Below are positions 44,039-51,953 of a DNA stretch of 64,000 nucleotides, piece by piece. How positions within the stretch are numbered: the first letter of the stretch is position 1; the number at the start of each line of letters is the position of its first letter. The notes under the pieces are model-generated. The model worked only from the letters and a program-made list of their open reading frames with translations. It did no database searches and had not been told where the DNA came from. The position numbers and the translations under genes were made by a program. Source of the DNA: Propionibacteriaceae bacterium UBA7704. GTDB lineage: Bacteria > Actinomycetota > Actinomycetes > Propionibacteriales > Propionibacteriaceae. The DNA lies in assembly GCA_002482525.1 (NCBI GenBank), contig DLGC01000002.1, forward strand, positions 275,560 through 339,559. The letters are read 5' to 3'.

Positions 44039-45094
44039 CTAGTTCGCCACCGACGCGGGCTGGTTCCCGGCAGTGGTTTGCGACAACTTGAGCAATACCT
44101 TCGAGCTCTCGTCGCTGGCGGCGACCGCCATGGCCTGCTCAGCGTCCTCGATCTCGAACTCATGGGTAATCAGTGGATCGACCACCAGGCCGGCACCGAG
44201 CGCGGCGACCGCATCATCGATCTCTGCGGCGAATCGGTAGGAGCCGATCCACGTGATCTCGCGGGTGACCAGGTCTCCGAGCACCGCACGCACCGCGGTT
44301 CCGGGAAGGTTCCCTACCTGAACCACCGTGCCGCCCTTGGCGGCAGCTTGCAGCACTGCCCCCAGCGCACTGGCGGCTCCGGATGCTTCGAAGACCAGGT
44401 CCTCGCCCTCGGGCAGGGACACCCGTCCCAGATCCACGAGTTGGTCTGCCCCCATGGCCTTGGCTACCTGCAAGGCATACGGTGCAACATCGGCGGCAAT
44501 CACGTGAGCTGCACCGGCGAACTTCAGGGCAGCGATGACGAGGGACCCGATCGGGCCACAGCCGTTGACGACAACGTTGCGGCCTGCCACATCGCCGGCT
44601 CGCCCGACGGCGTGCATGGCTACTGCCAGTGGCTCGGCGATCGCGCCTTGGCGCGTGCTCACACCGGCAGGCAGGGGGCGGACTTGTTCGGCTCGCACGG
44701 CGCGGAGCTGACTGAAACCTCCGTCAGTGTGAGGCGTGAAGGCCGCCGAACCGAAGTAGCGCACCCGGGGATAGAGATTGGTCCGTCCGGCCAGGCGCGC
44801 TGGCATGAGTCCATCTCCCAGGAGTTGGGCTGGCTGAAACGTGACCGACTGGCCCACCTGCAGGTCGGTGACCGCATCGCCGAGTTCCACGATGTGTCCG
44901 GCGACTTCGTGGCCGAGGACCATCGGATGCTTCAAGGCTGCGGTGCCCGAACGACCGTCCCGCCAGTAGGCGAGGTCAGAGCCACAGATCCCACCCCACT
45001 CCATGGCGACGACCACCTCGTCGGGGGCGGGAACCGGGTCGGGGCGCTCGTCCACCCGAAGGTCACCCGCGCCATGCACTACGACAGCCTTCAT
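44039..45094 (-). CDS. Medium-chain alcohol dehydrogenase, L-idonate/L-gulonate 5-dehydrogenase-like
   Basis: 351 residues. The zinc-ADH catalytic site is intact: GGICGSDLAYW with Cys, the HPMVLGHEVAGHI histidine-glutamate block and IAEPLAVAMHA. The nucleotide loop is VVVNGCGPIGSLV with an aspartate-ended strand (AADVAP), suggesting NAD preference. The overall pattern (MKAVVVHGAGDLRVDE, TGGFSQLRAV-type loop, RYFGSAAF) is closest to L-idonate 5-dehydrogenases. The lobe that normally binds structural zinc by four cysteines has none (about residues 93-115). In this pathway it would oxidise an aldonate to a 5-keto acid such as D-fructuronate. The exact epimer is not decidable. Confidence 0.82.
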   Translation of the reverse strand: MKAVVVHGAGDLRVDERPDPVPAPDEVVVAMEWGGICGSDLAYWRDGRSGTAALKHPMVLGHEVAGHIVELGDAVTDLQVGQSVTFQPAQLLGDGLMPARLAGRTNLYPRVRYFGSAAFTPHTDGGFSQLRAVRAEQVRPLPAGVSTRQGAIAEPLAVAMHAVGRAGDVAGRNVVVNGCGPIGSLVIAALKFAGAAHVIAADVAPYALQVAKAMGADQLVDLGRVSLPEGEDLVFEASGAASALGAVLQAAAKGGTVVQVGNLPGTAVRAVLGDLVTREITWIGSYRFAAEIDDAVAALGAGLVVDPLITHEFEIEDAEQAMAVAASDESSKVLLKLSQTTAGNQPASVAN

Positions 45095-45152
45095 GCTGCA
45101 TCTCCATCTCTTGCCGAGTCGTGCACTTCAGGCGCGCACCGTGCGTGCTTGG

Positions 45153-46628
45153 TCACAGCTCGACCCTTCCGTTCGCCACCGAGTCCAACCGTTGCGCCAC
45201 CGCGTCGGTGAGGTCGGCTGAGTCGGCAAGGTCTGCTGCGCCGAGCACTCTCAGCAGTGCGCTGACGCGCTGGGTGGCAGCGGCGGGTCCAACCCAGCAT
45301 TGGGCGAGGGCACCGGCAGCCGGATCGGTGGTGCCGAACTGCTGGGCACCGTCGGCGGACGGGCGCGTCGCCTGCACCCAGGCCGCCAGGGCGGTCTCCA
45401 AGACCGGGGTGACCTGGCCGGCTGCGCGCAGTTCGCGCAGCGTGTCCAACCAGCGCTCGGGTAGCTTCAGCGAGCCGTCCGAGCCGATCTGGCGAAGCAG
45501 ATGGTTCATGGAGGGGTTCGCGAATCGCTCCACGAGAGCCTCTACATAGGCCGCCGGGTCCAGCCCTGCTTCGGGCAGGGTCGGTGCCACTTCACGTCCG
45601 AAGGCGCGTACGAGGTCGGCACCCCAGGCGGTTCGCATGACATCAGCCACGGTGGTGCAGCCTGCAGCCAGACCGAGGTAGGCAATCGCGGAGTGCGCAC
45701 CATTCAGCAGGCGCAGCTTCATCAGTTGGTAGGGAGCGACATCCGGAACGAAGAGCGCGCCGTCGCGCTCCCACTGTGGACGCGGCGCACCGAAGGTGTC
45801 TTGGAGGACCCACTGCCGGTAGGGCTCGCCGACGACGGCCATCTCATCGCGGAAGCCGATCGCCACGGAGGCGGCGTCGCGGTCTGCATCGGTGGTGGCC
45901 GGCACGATGCGGTCGACGATGGTTGCCGGGAACGACACCGAATGGGTCATCCACTCCAGCAGCGCATCTTTGTCCGGCCAGCCCGATGCCTCGACGAAGT
46001 CGGCCACGACACCGGCCAGGATCGCACCGTTGTTGGCCATGTTGTCGCAGCACACGATGTCGATGGGTGCTTCGGTCAGTCGAAATCGGGTGCGCAGGCC
46101 CAGGGCGATCTGTCCCAGAACGGTCAGTAGGGCGCTTTCGTCGGTCGCCGTTGCCGCGAGGTCGGCGGCTATCGGTGCTGCTGCCTGGTCGAGCCGCCCG
46201 CTGTCGGGACGCCGGTAGTAGCCCTTTTCGGTGATGGTCAACGTGACCGTGCTCAGTTCTGGTGAAGCGAACAGGTGCTGGATCTGGTCGGTGGCCTCAG
46301 GCAGGAACAGCGCGTCCACGACGGAGCCCACCACCCGAGTGCGAAAGCCGCGGGGCTCTCGATCAGTGACGGAGTACAGGCAGTCTTGCTGCCGCAGGGC
46401 CACAGCGGCCCGCGCCGTTGATGGTGCAACATCGACGATGCCCCACTGCTCGCCGGTCTGCGCGTTGGCGTTCTCGGTATAGACAGCCTGATGAGCGCGA
46501 TGGAATGCCCCCAGCCCGAAGTGGAGTACGCGGGGACGCAGGCTGCGGGGGTCGACCGGCGGGCGGACGTCGGCGTCCATTTGGTCCAGCGCGTCCAGCG
46601 CGAGTCGAGGCAGGTTGAGCTCGTGCAT
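45153..46628 (-). CDS. uxuB: D-mannonate oxidoreductase (mannitol dehydrogenase family)
   Basis: 491 residues from the ATG at 46628, first gene of the uxuB-dehydrogenase-eda-kdgK operon. Features of the long-chain polyol dehydrogenases: RVLHFGLGAFHRAHQAVYTE at the N-terminus with the nucleotide site, ITEKGYY, IDIVCCDNMANNG, VDRIVPATTD, and the catalytic K-x-x-x-N-x-x-H set in LMKLRLLNGAHSAIAYLG. UxuB reduces D-fructuronate to D-mannonate. A fructuronate versus mannitol assignment is supported by neighbouring uxuA, kdgK and eda. Two palindromic sites lie upstream (46691 and 46774). Confidence 0.9.
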   Translation of the reverse strand: MHELNLPRLALDALDQMDADVRPPVDPRSLRPRVLHFGLGAFHRAHQAVYTENANAQTGEQWGIVDVAPSTARAAVALRQQDCLYSVTDREPRGFRTRVVGSVVDALFLPEATDQIQHLFASPELSTVTLTITEKGYYRRPDSGRLDQAAAPIAADLAATATDESALLTVLGQIALGLRTRFRLTEAPIDIVCCDNMANNGAILAGVVADFVEASGWPDKDALLEWMTHSVSFPATIVDRIVPATTDADRDAASVAIGFRDEMAVVGEPYRQWVLQDTFGAPRPQWERDGALFVPDVAPYQLMKLRLLNGAHSAIAYLGLAAGCTTVADVMRTAWGADLVRAFGREVAPTLPEAGLDPAAYVEALVERFANPSMNHLLRQIGSDGSLKLPERWLDTLRELRAAGQVTPVLETALAAWVQATRPSADGAQQFGTTDPAAGALAQCWVGPAAATQRVSALLRVLGAADLADSADLTDAVAQRLDSVANGRVEL

Positions 46629-46690
46629 CAGGTGCCTCTCTGACTCGGGTGCGCGGGGCGACGCACAGGGCGGTCAACTTCAGTACGACT

Positions 46691-46702
46691 CTTGTATACA
46701 AG
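46691..46702. promoter_or_regulatory. FadR-type operator upstream of uxuB
   Basis: A perfect 12-bp palindrome, CTTGTATACAAG, 62 bp upstream of the uxuB start. It shares the TGTATACA core with the sites at 42070 and 46777. Confidence 0.82.
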
Positions 46703-46773
46703 TCGTGCCATAGCAGTGTCAACTCCCTGCCGAGCCTGCGCGTGTTCCATTGACCGGCGCCTGGTAGACACGT

Positions 46774-46785
46774 ATTGTATACAAG
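46774..46785. promoter_or_regulatory. FadR-type operator upstream of the lactonase-regulator operon
   Basis: ATTGTATACAAG contains a perfect TTGTATACAA palindrome (46775-46784). It lies 99 bp before the TTG start at 46885 and 83 bp (about eight helical turns) from the uxuB-side site, allowing one regulator to act on both divergent promoters. Confidence 0.8.
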
Positions 46786-46884
46786 CAATGAGGGCGCGGC
46801 TCGAATCAGAAGGTTGCCTCTAGCGACTGCTGCGGTAGCGCCATCGGCGGCACGAAGGTCAATCGCGAGACAAGGACGACTGCC

Positions 46885-47751
46885 TTGACAACATCGGCTC
46901 CCTTACTCCCCATAGACAGTGCGCGCGTCATTTTCGACGGCTTTCGCACGTCCCCCGTCCTGGACCACGCTGAAGGCCTGGATCTCGACCCAGTCGACGG
47001 CAGCCTGTGGTGCGGTGGCGAAGCCGGGCAGCTCTACCGCATCGATCTGGCCACCAGCTCCATCGAGCTGATCGACCAGAACCCTGGCGGTTTCATTCTC
47101 GGTCTGCGGTTCAGTGGTGATCGTAAGGTGTTCTGGCTTGACGCGGTGCGCCGCCAGGTGCGGCGTCTGGCCGTCGGCACCGGGCAGGGCCCGGAGGTCG
47201 TGGTCGACGAGACTGTCGGTGGCCGACCATTGGTCTACCCCAATGCTCTGGACATCACCGCCGAGGGGGTGGTGTATTTCTCCGACAGCGACGGCGACGC
47301 CGAGACCGGCGGCGGTGGGATTTATCGCATATCGGCTGATGACTCCAGCGAGCTGTGGTGCGCCGGACCGTTCCACTTCGCCAACGGGGTGGCGATTTCC
47401 CCGGACGGACAGTGGCTTTATGTGGCCGAATCCGCCTCGCGAGCAGTGTGCCGGGTAGCGATTCTTCCCGACGGCTCGGCCGGGGCCATCGAGCGAATCT
47501 GGACGCTGGGAAACCGGGTCCCTGACGGGCTGGCTTTCGGTCCCGACGGACGGCTCTACACCGCCTGTTACTACCCCTCGGTGATCCTGCGACTGGAGTC
47601 AGATGGCGGCGTCACCACCATCTACGAAGACCCGATCGGGCACACCCTGTCTAACCCGACGAACCTGATCTTCACCGGCACCGATGCCCTCGTCGCCAAC
47701 CTCGGCCGGTGGCATATCACCACAATCGACATGCAAGCCGCGCTGACATGA
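46885..47751 (+). CDS. SMP-30/gluconolactonase family protein
   Basis: 288 residues from a TTG at 46885 with AAGGA 9 nt upstream. The six-bladed propeller carries the metal-site residues of the family: HAEGLDLDP with the first glutamate, VYPNALDIT with asparagine, FANGVAISPDG, and VPDGLAFGPDGRLYTA with the catalytic aspartate. Such enzymes hydrolyse aldonolactones. In this locus it would feed an L-gulono- or L-galactonolactone, or a related lactone, into the dehydrogenase step. It is co-transcribed with the regulator gene: the stop overlaps the next start (ATGA). Confidence 0.9.
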   Translation: MTTSAPLLPIDSARVIFDGFRTSPVLDHAEGLDLDPVDGSLWCGGEAGQLYRIDLATSSIELIDQNPGGFILGLRFSGDRKVFWLDAVRRQVRRLAVGTGQGPEVVVDETVGGRPLVYPNALDITAEGVVYFSDSDGDAETGGGGIYRISADDSSELWCAGPFHFANGVAISPDGQWLYVAESASRAVCRVAILPDGSAGAIERIWTLGNRVPDGLAFGPDGRLYTACYYPSVILRLESDGGVTTIYEDPIGHTLSNPTNLIFTGTDALVANLGRWHITTIDMQAALT

Positions 47752-48500
47752 CCTCCACAGCACTCCCGAAGGACCGACACCCCTACAATCACACCATGTC
47801 GACTCGACCCACACGAACCAACCGCCGCGCCGTCTACGACGAACTGCGGCGGCGGGTCATCGGACTCGACTTCGGGCCCGGCGCACCACTGTCAGAGAAT
47901 GAGCTCGCTGCTGAGCTTGGGGTGTCGCGCACTCCGGTGCGTGAGGCGCTCATCATGCTCGCCCAGGACGGGCTGGTTCAGGTGTTCCCCAAGATCGGAT
48001 CGTTCGTCTCGCGCGTCGATGCTCAACGCGTAGCTGATGCCCAGTTCTTGCGCGAGGCCGTGGAGTTGGCCTCCATGGAAGACATCCCTGCCGATCCCGA
48101 CCCCGAGGTGGTCCAGGAACTGCGTGAGAATCTCCTGCAACAGGAAGACGCCGAGAATGACCTCGATGCGTTCTTCCGGCTGGACGAGCAGTTCCATCAC
48201 GGCCTGCTGAGGCTCGCTCATCACGAAGGCACCTGGCAATCAGTGGTTGCGGCAAAAGCGCACCTGGACCGGGCCCGTCGGCTCGGCCTGCACGACCGGT
48301 CACTTCACGACTTCACGGTGCAGCACAACCAGGTGCTCGACGCTCTCCTCACCGGTGGTGCCGCTGAAGCCCGTCCGCTCATGCGCGCGCATCTGCGGGC
48401 TGTCTTCGACGACATCGAACGCCTTCGCGCCCGCTCCCCGGAACTGTTCGCGCCCAGCGTTGGGCAGCCCACGCGGCGCAACATTGCGGTGTGGGAGTAG
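47748..48500 (+). CDS. FadR-type (GntR/FCD) transcriptional regulator
   Basis: 250 residues from the ATG at 47748, which overlaps the lactonase stop; an ATG at 47796 is the alternative. The winged helix has YDELRRRVIGLDFGPGAPL, SENELAAELGVSRTPVREALI and LVQVFPKIGSFVS. The FCD domain has the probable metal residues in LDEQFHHGLLRLAHHEG and VQHNQVLDALL and ends RAHLRAVFDDI. Uronate regulators UxuR and ExuR belong to this family and bind related TATAC palindromes. It is therefore the likely repressor of both operons and its own, released by a pathway intermediate. Confidence 0.9.
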   Translation: MTSTALPKDRHPYNHTMSTRPTRTNRRAVYDELRRRVIGLDFGPGAPLSENELAAELGVSRTPVREALIMLAQDGLVQVFPKIGSFVSRVDAQRVADAQFLREAVELASMEDIPADPDPEVVQELRENLLQQEDAENDLDAFFRLDEQFHHGLLRLAHHEGTWQSVVAAKAHLDRARRLGLHDRSLHDFTVQHNQVLDALLTGGAAEARPLMRAHLRAVFDDIERLRARSPELFAPSVGQPTRRNIAVWE

Positions 48501-48570
48501 CTGAGAGGTACCCCGGACGGCAGCTCGCCGCGCTTGAGCACGGACGAGTTGCGCTCTGCAAGCGGTGAGT

Positions 48571-48810
48571 TCAGCCGCGCTGAGCCATCTGCTCGACGAT
48601 CCAGCGGGCTGTCTCGCGCGGGCAGGCACCGGGCTCGCTGAAGCTCACCGCGAAGACACCAGTGATTTCGGTGAGGGTGACCACGCCGTGGAGTTCGAGG
48701 ATCGCGTCGGCTTCGCGGGCGTACTCATCGGCCGGAGCACCGCCTGCGATCAACCCCACCGGGTCGGCCTCGGCCAGGATGGAGATGAGTGCGTCGCGGG
48801 AGATGGGCAT
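48571..48810 (-). CDS. Small conserved-looking protein, possibly DUF1871-related
   Basis: 79 residues, acidic and mostly helical. The segment ADPVGLIAGGAPADEYAREADAI has the D-P-x-G-L...GAP-x-DEY pattern I associate with DUF1871 proteins, and a WIVEQM helix closes it. No active-site residues are evident. Small proteins with this motif occur beside immunity or toxin-related genes in some Gram-positives, but nothing nearby supports that here. It is divergent from the alpha/beta hydrolase 84 bp away. Confidence 0.6.
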   Translation of the reverse strand: MPISRDALISILAEADPVGLIAGGAPADEYAREADAILELHGVVTLTEITGVFAVSFSEPGACPRETARWIVEQMAQRG

Positions 48811-48894
48811 GCGAAGAGCCTAGTGGTGATGCGGGCGAGGGTCGCACTGCGGTCGTGTCGGTCGCCGCAGGGATCGGCGTCCTAGCATCGAGGT

Positions 48895-49590
48895 ATGCCG
48901 TCTTCTTCGTTGCCCGGTGTGAGCACCGACACACTCGTCATTCGCACTCCTGACAAGCCCAACGGCAAGTTGGTGATTGCGCTGCACGGCCATGAGTCTT
49001 CTGGTGCAGAGATCGCGCAGACGGCCTCCATGATCCCGTCGTGGGACGCTCTGGGCGCGGCCGGATTCACCGTCGTATTTCCTGATCTGGGTGGCAATGC
49101 CTGGGCCAACGACACGGCCCTCGCCGAACTGGCCGAGGTGCATCGGCTGATGGTCGAGAAGTTCGAACTGGACCCGCAGGCCTACTGCTACGGCATTTCG
49201 ATGGGTGGCGGCACCACGCTGACTGCGATTGCCAAGAAGGTCATTCCGATTCGCGCGGCGTACCTGGCTCATCCGTCGTGCGACATGCGTCCCCGGTGGG
49301 CGCACCCGACCAGGTTTCCAACCATGCAAAAGGCCTACGCCGGGGTGGAAGCGGACATGCTCGATCACAATCCGATGAGCCAGTCGGCGTCGGCGTTCGC
49401 CGGGGTGCCGCTGCTGTTCACGGCGTCGGCCGACGACACGACGACGCCTCGGGCGGTTCACACCGATGCGTTCCGCAGTTTACTGGGTTCGGTGACTGCT
49501 CACGAGGTGATTGACGTGACCGGGGAGCACATGGACCCGAGTCACTTTCGGGCGCAGGATGCGTTGGAGTTCTTCGTCGGCCATCCGTAA
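48895..49590 (+). CDS. Alpha/beta hydrolase
   Basis: 231 residues. The nucleophile elbow YGISMGGGTTL is at about residues 99-109. KLVIALHGHESSGAEI carries the oxyanion histidine-glycine, VVFPDLGGNAWAND follows, and the C-terminal catalytic histidine is probably in TGEHMD near residue 209. The aspartate is likely in TASADDTTTP. The small lid and length fit a generic esterase/dienelactone-like fold. The substrate is unknown, and there is no operon partner. Confidence 0.88.
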   Translation: MPSSSLPGVSTDTLVIRTPDKPNGKLVIALHGHESSGAEIAQTASMIPSWDALGAAGFTVVFPDLGGNAWANDTALAELAEVHRLMVEKFELDPQAYCYGISMGGGTTLTAIAKKVIPIRAAYLAHPSCDMRPRWAHPTRFPTMQKAYAGVEADMLDHNPMSQSASAFAGVPLLFTASADDTTTPRAVHTDAFRSLLGSVTAHEVIDVTGEHMDPSHFRAQDALEFFVGHP

Positions 49591-49678
49591 CTGATTGGTT
49601 GCGCGACGCGGTTGGGTTCGACCGGGATGAATGCCACGCCACAGTGATGAGCCGGGCCGACGCGCCTCGGTAGACCTG

Positions 49679-50446
49679 CTACAAATCGCGAACTCGGGTT
49701 AGGGCCCTGACCGTGAACTCGCGGCGCAGCTGCGGCTCGAGGATTCCGTCAACGATGACGGCTGTACCGCACCAATGCGCGTGCGCCATTTCGGTGAGCG
49801 TATAGGCGGCTTTCATTTGGCCACCGGTGGCTATCCAGTCGTCCACAAACAGCACACGGGTGCCGGGCGCCAATCGGCTCCCGCGAATGCCCAGTTCGAG
49901 GTTTCGCTCGCGGTAATCCAGCGGAGTGCGGGCCACCAACCAGCCGTCAGTGTCATCAAGGCGGGAGACCTCCTTGCGCATCTCGATGAGCCCAATACCC
50001 AGGTACTGAGCGACGAGCGCACCAACCAGCGTGCCTCGCGACTGCGGAGCAAGAATGACGTCGGGATCAGCGTCTTCGGCCAGCTCGGCGAGTGCTTGGC
50101 CCAGGCCTCCCAGGATTTCCGGGTCGCGCCACCAGCCCGTCATGTCGGCATAGGAATCGACCCAGCGAAAGCCGTACCAAAGTCGCCGAGCGAACTCCTC
50201 ACGCTCGTCGATCTTGGGCCGTGGGCCGCGTCCTTTCATGGTCACGAGAGCAGCATTCCATTGGCAGGCATCGGTGCGCCAAATCTGCTGCAACGCCGGC
50301 CTCCATTCGGACGACCGACGGAAGCTGCGACAGGACCTGCGACTGCCCTCTACGAGCCACGCCCTCAGTTTGTCCGGACTGAAGCACTCGCGGGCGACAC
50401 CGTCCGACTCGGATGCGTCCTGGAGAGCAGCCCACCGAAAGGTCAT
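49679..50446 (-). CDS. Phosphoribosyltransferase-like protein
   Basis: 255 residues if started at 50446. An ATG at 50239 would give 186 residues and keep the whole domain, and no ribosome binding site decides between them. The PRPP loop is clear: TRVLFVDDWIATGGQMKAAYT, with the two acidic residues and TGG. An upstream glycine-rich segment LAPQSRGTLVGALVAQYLGIGLIEMRKE matches the adenine phosphoribosyltransferase-type flexible loop region. The N-terminal 69 residues are Arg/Trp rich and unrecognised. It could salvage a purine or act in a tRNA- or nucleotide-related process. Confidence 0.75.
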   Translation of the reverse strand: MTFRWAALQDASESDGVARECFSPDKLRAWLVEGSRRSCRSFRRSSEWRPALQQIWRTDACQWNAALVTMKGRGPRPKIDEREEFARRLWYGFRWVDSYADMTGWWRDPEILGGLGQALAELAEDADPDVILAPQSRGTLVGALVAQYLGIGLIEMRKEVSRLDDTDGWLVARTPLDYRERNLELGIRGSRLAPGTRVLFVDDWIATGGQMKAAYTLTEMAHAHWCGTAVIVDGILEPQLRREFTVRALTRVRDL

Positions 50447-50656
50447 GTGTACGGCACTGGACCGGTCGAGCAGTGGATGCTGTACCAGCCTGACCAGAGC
50501 GTGCTGACAGTGCGCAGCGATGGCAACTGCCAGTTGGTCCTTGGCGATGCGTCACCCGAAGGCGCGCCGTGGAGTCCGCTGGGGTGATCCGCCTGGCTCC
50601 ACCCGAACACCCCTATCAGCCACTGCAGCCCTGACTGGCGGGACGCCGTAACGGCG

Positions 50657-51085
50657 TCACGCCCCCGGAATGGTGAGAAGCATCACCGCCACACCGACAG
50701 TGATCGCGATCCAGAGAGCCACGAAGGCGCGGTGTCGACCCGGCGCCCCCGGCTCTCGCCAGATTCGTCCGGGATGAAGCCCGCTCAAGAGCGTCCACGT
50801 CACAGCGAAGATTCCTACAGCTAGCGGGACCGGCCTCACGCCGGTCGCGGAGGCCCCAAGCAACAGCGCGATAGCCGCCGGGATCAGCATCAGCGCGATG
50901 CGCTTGCCGCTCGCAGGGACAGTCTCGGTCTCACATGCCACGGCAATGAGCGTCAGCGTCACCGCACAGATGCCGAAGATCCAGGCTGCCACAGGGATGA
51001 TGTTCCCACGTCCCGAAAGTTCGTTGCGAGGCCCGCCCAAGAAGGCAAGGCATTTGACCGAACCCGAAATCCCGCGGAAGCACAA
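50657..51085 (-). CDS. Small multi-spanning membrane protein, unknown
   Basis: 142 residues if started at the TTG at 51085; a GTG nine codons in is the alternative. Four hydrophobic segments (about 30-48, 63-80, 85-100, 120-138) separated by short charged loops make a polytopic membrane protein of about 14 kDa. There are no catalytic motifs. It ends the conserved chromosome before the tRNA-like repeat at 51091, so its start region may have been altered by insertion of the mobile remnant. Functional assignment is not possible. Confidence 0.5.
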   Translation of the reverse strand: MCFRGISGSVKCLAFLGGPRNELSGRGNIIPVAAWIFGICAVTLTLIAVACETETVPASGKRIALMLIPAAIALLLGASATGVRPVPLAVGIFAVTWTLLSGLHPGRIWREPGAPGRHRAFVALWIAITVGVAVMLLTIPGA

Positions 51086-51090
51086 AAAGT

Positions 51091-51230
51091 TGGGGCGGCA
51101 AGACTCGAACCGGAGGGATGGCCGCGCAACACCAGCATCTGACTAGGTGTTATAGTCAAGATGCGACGATCCCAGCCGTCAGTTGGGGCTTACCTGGGGC
51201 AGAGATTCCAGCATGTGAACCTGTCGCCCG
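51091..51230. repeat. att-like repeat A (left end of island)
   Basis: A 140-bp segment that aligns without gaps to 53421-53560 at roughly 80% identity by eye. Its start is a tRNA 3'-end-like sequence on the minus strand (GGTTCGAGTCTTGCCGCCCC), similar to the T-arm and acceptor of tRNA-Pro at 57428. The octamer TGACTAGG follows at 51140-51147. This fits an attachment-site scar. Confidence 0.8.
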
Positions 51231-51397
51231 TGGTTGGCGGATCTAGTTCCGATGCAAGGTGTCAGACGGTGGCTGAATGCTCACTCTCATAGATAACCGG
51301 GACATTCGGACGACGCCACCGCCCTCCTGAGCGATCGCACCCGCAGAGGCGACGACACGCCGGGGACGGGAGCTGCTTGCCGACCTCGCTGTTCGAT

Positions 51398-51427
51398 TAG
51401 GGTAGACCCTAGAGGCATAGTTATGCC
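51398..51427. promoter_or_regulatory. Two adjacent perfect 14-bp palindromes
   Basis: TAGGGTAGACCCTA (51398-51411) and GGCATAGTTATGCC (51414-51427) are perfect 6+6 inverted repeats, each with a 2-bp centre and 2 bp between them. They look like operators, about 320 bp before the zinc-ribbon gene. Confidence 0.6.
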
Positions 51428-51503
51428 CGCAGCAGACTGGTGTATTCGAACACCGCCGGGCTAAGTCCAATGGAGGCCTCCGCCCCAGCATGCCACTCCA
51501 ACC

Positions 51504-51546
51504 ACTACATGTTGTGATGGAGTCGCAGATCAGGACTACATGTAGT
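51504..51546. promoter_or_regulatory. Paired ACTACATGTNGT operator-like sites, 31 bp apart
   Basis: ACTACATGTTGT (51504-51515) and the perfect palindrome ACTACATGTAGT (51535-51546) begin 31 bp apart, three turns of helix, suggesting co-operative binding by one dimeric regulator. No such regulator is encoded nearby. Confidence 0.6.
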
Positions 51547-51746
51547 AGTTACAGCCTTGTGTTTCGTCGACGCCTGGGCGACAATGGTCGGTGGAACACG
51601 AAGAGCCCGCGATCGGGCTCATGGCCGATCCGGGCTCTCATGCTCACTTTCCAGGGTGACAAGCACGAGGGTAGCAGCAACTGCGCTAGCCGGGGAGGCT
51701 TCGTACAGGTTCCACGAGCGGGCTAAGGCCCAGTAAGGAATCCGCT

Positions 51747-51872
51747 ATGAAGAGCAGACCCGGTGGTTACACCGTCACTTGCCCCTACTGCCACACCAAG
51801 TTCCTGATCGGGGGCTACAGCCCGGGGTTGATCGCGTGCGGCAGGTGCGGCAAGACGTTCAACTTGCGCTAG
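51747..51872 (+). CDS. 41-residue zinc-ribbon protein
   Basis: A very short gene: an ATG at 51747 with AAGGA 7-8 nt upstream, and a TAG at 51870. The product has two CxxC knuckles, TCPYCHTKF and ACGRCGKTF, 15 residues apart, and little else. This is a minimal zinc ribbon of the MJ0042/rubredoxin-like kind. It lies 81 bp before the CHAT-domain gene on the same strand and probably shares its transcript. Such small zinc ribbons can bind nucleic acid or another protein. The coding call rests on the intact cysteine pattern and the ribosome binding site. Confidence 0.75.
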   Translation: MKSRPGGYTVTCPYCHTKFLIGGYSPGLIACGRCGKTFNLR

Positions 51873-51953
51873 GGATCGGCCCGGGCAGCACCAGGAACCC
51901 AGGCCAGCGCTGCCCGGGCACCGGTTCTAATCCTTGAGTGACGGGAGTCGAGA

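Larger units (their letters stand above)
51231..51746. other. Palindrome-rich non-coding region upstream of the zinc ribbon-CHAT genes
   Basis: No convincing gene is seen in these 516 bases. It holds four palindromes annotated separately and a hairpin with alternative partners. AGAGCCCG (51602-51609) can pair with CGGGCTC at 51614-51620 or with CGGGCTCT at 51631-51638, but not both. The region probably contains the promoter and regulatory sites of the downstream pair. Any function is inference. Confidence 0.6.

Noticed and set aside
51091..51121. tRNA-like sequence in repeats A and B as complete tRNA genes
   Set aside because: Only the T-arm and acceptor 3' strand are recognisable; the anticodon and D arms are missing, and the acceptor does not pair.
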